A DNA stretch of 64,000 bases from Chamaecrista fasciculata (taxonomy: Eukaryota > Streptophyta > Magnoliopsida > Fabales > Fabaceae): NCBI GenBank assembly GCA_003254925.1, contig QANZ01047639.1, forward strand, positions 96,825 through 160,824. Reading direction: 5' to 3'. How positions within the stretch are numbered: the first letter of the stretch is position 1; the number at the start of each line of letters is the position of its first letter. Of the stretch, positions 60,222 to 64,000 are shown piece by piece. The translations under genes and the position numbers were made by a program. The notes under the pieces are model-generated. The model ran no database searches. It was not told the origin of the DNA and worked only from the letters and a program-made list of their open reading frames with translations.

Positions 60222-60799
60222 TAATTTAACCAAGAGACCTCAAATTTCATAGCTCAAAACCTATCATTTCTTATATATAAAGTGTTGGTCAAAGTGCAAT
60301 ACTGTAATTGAAGGAGAAAGCCTACTTTTTAGTCCTTACATTTATTCCTAAACTATGATTTAGTCACAAAATATTGATAATATACATCTTAGTCCATGAT
60401 TTTTTTCACAAACATCAACTATTTAGGGTATGTTTGGGTTATTTCATGACCAGTTTATTTTCTGTTACAAATCTTTTCTGTGCTACACATATATATGGCT
60501 TATTATCGTACTGCAAAGTTCATGTCCATCTATTTATATAACAATTATATGAGTTGAACTTACCAGTACTGCACGGGTTTGGCCCTAATCTATACAAAAA
60601 ATTGTGAGGAAAATGTACATTGGTAGCGACAAAATTCCTCCTTTTATTTATTTATTTTTTTTGCTGTTTTCTACATTTTAATTGGTTTAAAATAAAAACT
60701 TTCTATAAATAGGGTACCGGGTCCGAAAATTAAAACCCATATGAAATCTGATGAAAATTGAGCTCAAATTGTGCGAAAATGGTATTTTTTTTTTTGGAT

Positions 60800-60928
60800 G
60801 ATTGAAATTGGGGGCATAATTGAAATTAACGTTTCACATTGATGATACAACTGACACAAATAAAACGTTAGGGGCATAACTGAAAATCACTGCAAACATT
60901 AGGGGTACGACAGGGTATTTTACCTAAA
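60800..60928. mobile_element. Relic of the same MULE terminal repeat
   Basis: The phrases 'gggggcataattgaaa', 'aacgttaggggcataactga', 'aaatcactgcaaac' and a terminal 'gggtattttacc' match the right end of the element at 50341-50548. The opposite end is not found in the window, so this is a solo end or a broken copy beside the tandem array. Confidence 0.75.
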
Positions 60929-62726
60929 TTTTAATAAGCTTACTTTTTCGAAATTATCTGACGGTTTAGTTAATGATTTTAGAGGTGTCTTTTGCCCTCG
61001 TGATGTTTTAGGCTAGGCCCCTGTGTGCTGAAAAAAGGAATAAACATTTCAATTTATTTATTAAATATCTAATCTCAATTAAAATAGTAAACTTTAAAAT
61101 TATTTATGATAATTATAACATATAATCAACATTTATATCTGAAAGATAATTATCCTGATTAAGTGAAATTATTTAAAATACTAAAGTCACAAGTTTTATT
61201 TATCGATGATCATAGATAAAGAAATTCTTGTGAAGAATGAATTAACATATTTTATCTGTAATGACTAAATTTTAAATAGAAAAGTAATTTAGTAATGAAA
61301 TACTTGCCTGTATTTTTCCAAGAATAAATATAAGAAAGTAATTTTTGTTCTTGGCTCGTCTTTTATAGTTTTGACCCGCTAGATGGAGATTTATTACCAC
61401 TCACCAGCTCCGCGTGCCTTTTCTTTTATTAATCTTCGTAATCTTTGTTTTCTTTTCCTCTTTCTCCTTCCTCTTCTTCTCCTCCTTAGCATTTTCATTC
61501 TTTTAACCATTTCTCTCTGTCTGCTGCTGTGGATCCATATTCCTCCAATTGTATAAACCCGATCGCTTAGACGACATTGTTTTTACTACTATTGTAGTAT
61601 TTACTACTATCTTCTAGTATTATAGAGTGATGCATCTTCCTTCACCAAACAACTGAGCTTACTTTCAAGCTTCGCACTCAACGAGTTAGCTAAATCTAGC
61701 GGCATATTCTCAGTTCCATCACTTCGGCAAAACAACTCTTCGCTTTTTCATTTTATTATTATAATTATTTTTTTCCAGGTACCATCTTTTTGCGTTGCTT
61801 TCCTTATCCTCATACTAGATCTTCTTGTCTATTATTAACATTTACGTGGTTCGGATTCTTGCTGATGAGATCACTGCTATTTTTGTTACGTCCGCAGATC
61901 AAGATGCGAACATATGCTCATATTTTTCTGTACATTTTCGTGTGGTTTTAGGTTGCATTTCTGTAGCATTTTTTTTAATTACAATTTCGTGTGAGGCGCT
62001 GATTTTATTTTGCATGCTCGTGCTTCTAAATAGTACTTGAACTGCTGAATTTCATATTCGGTGCAGAATAAATCGATATCAAAGGCTTGTTATGAGTTGT
62101 TTTGTTCAGGTTGCTAGGCAGGGCAATTTTCCAAATAACTTGATTTAAGGTTCATTTAGCGGCAACACAAGGCGAATAAGAGATTAATAAATTGATAACT
62201 TGGGGAAACGCCAAAAATAGCATACTGTAAGACAGTAAAATAATGGTCTAAATTTATAGTACAGTGCTGCCATCTTTGATATACTCATAAATCTATCATA
62301 GACACTGTCCTGGTACTTATATGCTTATTGATTGGACTTGATAAGGTAAAATACGGATTTTAATCATTGGAACACCTTGTACCTCTGAGGCAATCCTACA
62401 TTTTGTTCTTTTCATGTGATCACCAAGTCTTTACCCGATCGTGAAAGAATGTGTTAGCTTTTAGTGTCCCTTCTATCGAAGATGTTTGCCAAAATCTTAT
62501 TACTGAGTATTCTTTACATTGTAAGCGCAAAATTGTTTTGACTAAAGGTCACATGATTTTTGGTTTAACAGTCTACGCATTCTATCACGGGCTCGGGTCT
62601 GTCTAGCTTTATTTAGATCTCTGATTCAGTGAACTGAAAAACTGACTTAAAATGTTCCCTCAGGAGGGGCTTCAACTTGTCTTTGCTTGCCTTTGAGTCC
62701 TGATACCACCCTAATTCTCTTGTTAG
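60929..62726 (+). promoter_or_regulatory. Promoter and likely leader intron region of GPA1
   Basis: From about 61425 a pyrimidine-rich leader-like stretch (ctctttctccttcctcttct) begins. It is followed by AT-rich sequence ending in a plausible acceptor, ctcttgttag, at 62717-62726. This suggests a first leader exon near 61430-61780 and a leader intron. The small frame at 61825-62040 is not recognised. Transcript ends are not visible. Confidence 0.4.
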
Positions 62727-62841
62727 GTGAAATCAAGCCCACTGGAATACATATGCATTGGAGAAGAGCATTATAACACACTTTGATTTCTGTTGGAGCT
62801 TGACTGGTGCGTCTTCTATGTTGTCTTTTATATCACAAAAT
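62727..62841 (+). promoter_or_regulatory. GPA1 leader with two upstream ATGs
   Basis: ATG at 62753 opens a 7-codon frame closed by TAA (62774-62776). ATG at 62818 is in frame with the GPA1 start at 62842, with no stop between, and would add MLSFISQN before the native Met. Whether both lie in the mature mRNA depends on the leader splice near 62726. Confidence 0.5.
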
Positions 62842-64000
62842 ATGGGCCTACTCTGCAGCAGAAGTCGTCGATATAAAAATGCTGATGCTGAAGAAAATAC
62901 ACAGGTTTTTTCCACTATAATTTTGTGGTTTTTACACTCCTTGCTTAAATTTAATTGCTTGCTGATGCTTCATGTAGCATCAACCTTTATGTGACTAATT
63001 TTGAATTTATATGGGCTTTGTTTGATGATTTGACATGCATTTACAGGCTGCAGAAATTGAAAGGAGGATAGAGCTAGAAACAAAGGCTGAAAAGCATATT
63101 CAGAAACTTCTACTACTTGGTACAATAAACTTGTTTGAAGTTTTCTTTTATCTGGAGATGTACACTTTTTTTTTTTCTTAAAGTAAGAATTTGATTGATG
63201 ATTGATAATGTGCTAAAATCAAGCACTGCTTCCCAAAGTTTATGGAACGCTACAATTTATAGATAGTGTCTATTAGCATTTCAGAATATTTAGTACCCTG
63301 ATGTGGCCCCAGTGAGATTTAATTTTTATTGTCATTTTGTGTTTTATCTCTGGTTTGCAGTGCAAGATCTTTCATTGGCAAAAACATTGTGTAACTCTTG
63401 ACTAAGCTGTACTCAATTTGTGATTTATTTGTTTGTGGTTGGAACTTGGAATTGCTTTGGTTTTATGTCAATTTTAAACATATTCGAAACTTTGATTAGT
63501 TTGATCATCTTATTCGTGTACCATTTTTTTGATGTATTAAATGTATATCTTAACATAACATTTTTGAAGTAATTATTAGTCAGTTTTGTTGCTAATCAAA
63601 GTGCTTGGAATTGTGGAAAGTATAAGTTTCGATACTTCCCTGAGTTTGATGGAAGGGCATGTGTAATTTACATTGCAATGTCTACTAGTATTTGAAATAC
63701 GGAAATAATTCCAAAATGCATCTAGTTAACTTGATGTGACCCTCTTACAGTTTTGGTTTTACATATCTGTTGTTTTCCAATCATTTCTCTCCTTTATGGA
63801 GAAACTTCAATGTCCGATTTGCAATTTCAGGCCGTGTATCATTTAGGTGCTGCATTTATACATAGTCTGTTGATTAATAGGTTTATTGTGCACATTGTTG
63901 TTATACATTTGTTGCTTGCTTCTGTTATATTTCTGATAAGCTGTTTCAATTCAACGTGGCTACCTCTCTTGTTTAGGTGCTGGAGAGTCAGGGAAGTCCA
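62842..64000 (+). CDS. GPA1: Heterotrimeric G-protein alpha subunit GPA1 (first exons; continues beyond the window)
   Basis: Exons 62842-62904, 63047-63119 and 63977 to the window end. The translation reads [21 protein letters not shown], then [24 protein letters not shown] and GAGESGKS. Gly2 (N-myristoylation) and Cys5 (palmitoylation) give plasma-membrane attachment. GAGESGKS is the P-loop that binds GTP phosphates. G-alpha switches between GDP and GTP forms and, with the beta-gamma dimer, controls growth, stomatal and sugar responses. The split of the first Gly of the P-loop across the exon 2/3 junction is kept in frame (g|gt). Helical domain, switch regions and C terminus lie outside the window. 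The identity is clear from the near-match to Arabidopsis GPA1 (At2g26300). Confidence 0.96.

Larger units (their letters stand above)
58701..60722. repeat. Four-unit tandem array, unit about 520-550 bp, with internal palindromes
   Basis: Units start at 58701, 59251, 59771 and 60315 with the phrase 'aaagcctactttttagtcc'. Later shared blocks include 'catcttagtccatgattttt', 'gggtatgtttgggtta', 'tggcttattatagtactgca', 'atttatataacgattatatg', 'gtatacaaaaaattgtgagg' variants and a palindrome near the unit end. Units 1-3 carry the full palindrome; unit 4 stops within it. Unit 2 is shorter because about 35 bases after its palindrome are missing. Units look about 90 percent alike. No coding frame runs through it. 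Confidence 0.93.

Noticed and set aside
58701..60722. Tandem array considered as a CRISPR-like or satellite centromere array
   Set aside because: Plant DNA, only four long units and no spacer logic; too few units to call a centromeric satellite.
61825..62040. 71-codon frame upstream of GPA1
   Set aside because: Hydrophobic low-information sequence in a probable leader intron, with no known family.

Overview
The window is nuclear DNA from a eudicot plant, probably a rosid. The evidence is AT-rich intergenic DNA, GT-AG spliced genes, a eukaryotic tRNA-Ser, plant-only families (DYW-class PPR, DUF1677, RLCK-VII kinase, reticulon-fused sterol dehydrogenase) and many plant mobile elements (LINE, Stowaway, MULE, Helitron, fold-back elements). 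The species cannot be named from the sequence. The sequence contains one 154-base N gap (53650-53803) and five single Ns that look like placeholder gaps.

Genes left to right, with exon models built by hand that keep one open frame: Sec14/CRAL-TRIO protein (3938-6519 +); 3beta-hydroxysteroid dehydrogenase/C4-decarboxylase with reticulon tail (9697-15819 +); eIF3b (17924-22005 +); a truncated pseudogene copy of the CID7 gene (22370-23275 -); DYW-type PPR protein of 994 residues (23353-26337 -); CID7-like PAM2-CUE-Smr protein (27726-30789 -, with a spliced leader to about 31950); DUF1677 protein (35626-36123 +); COPT5-like copper transporter (38547-38984 +); GCR1, a seven-helix G-protein-coupled-receptor-like protein (40465-44131 -); tRNA-Ser(GCT) (44342-44423 +); RLCK-VII kinase resembling RIPK/ARSK1 (46512-47954 -); alpha/beta hydrolase (54613-57257 +); and the first exons of the heterotrimeric G-protein alpha subunit GPA1 (62842 to the window end +).

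Repeats fill the spaces between genes. They include a 2.2-kb MULE with 208-bp inverted ends and a perfect 9-bp target duplication (48338-50548), two mini-Helitrons of about 180 bp in opposite orientation around the start of the hydrolase gene, and fold-back elements at 16.7-17.6 kb and 37.5-37.9 kb. There is also a Stowaway MITE (37264-37518) and a four-unit tandem array of about 520-550 bp per unit (58701-60722), whose first three units each carry a palindrome of about 80 bp.

Functionally, GCR1 and GPA1, which are reported to interact in Arabidopsis, lie about 19 kb apart. From memory, four genes here match Arabidopsis At2g26260, At2g26280, At2g26290 and At2g26300, and others match gene neighbours on other Arabidopsis chromosomes. 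The window therefore looks like an ancestral block that was later split up in Arabidopsis. I saw no wholly new biological system. The most interesting leads are the GCR1-GPA1 neighbourhood with possible upstream-start control of GPA1, the palindrome-bearing tandem array, and the mini-Helitron family.
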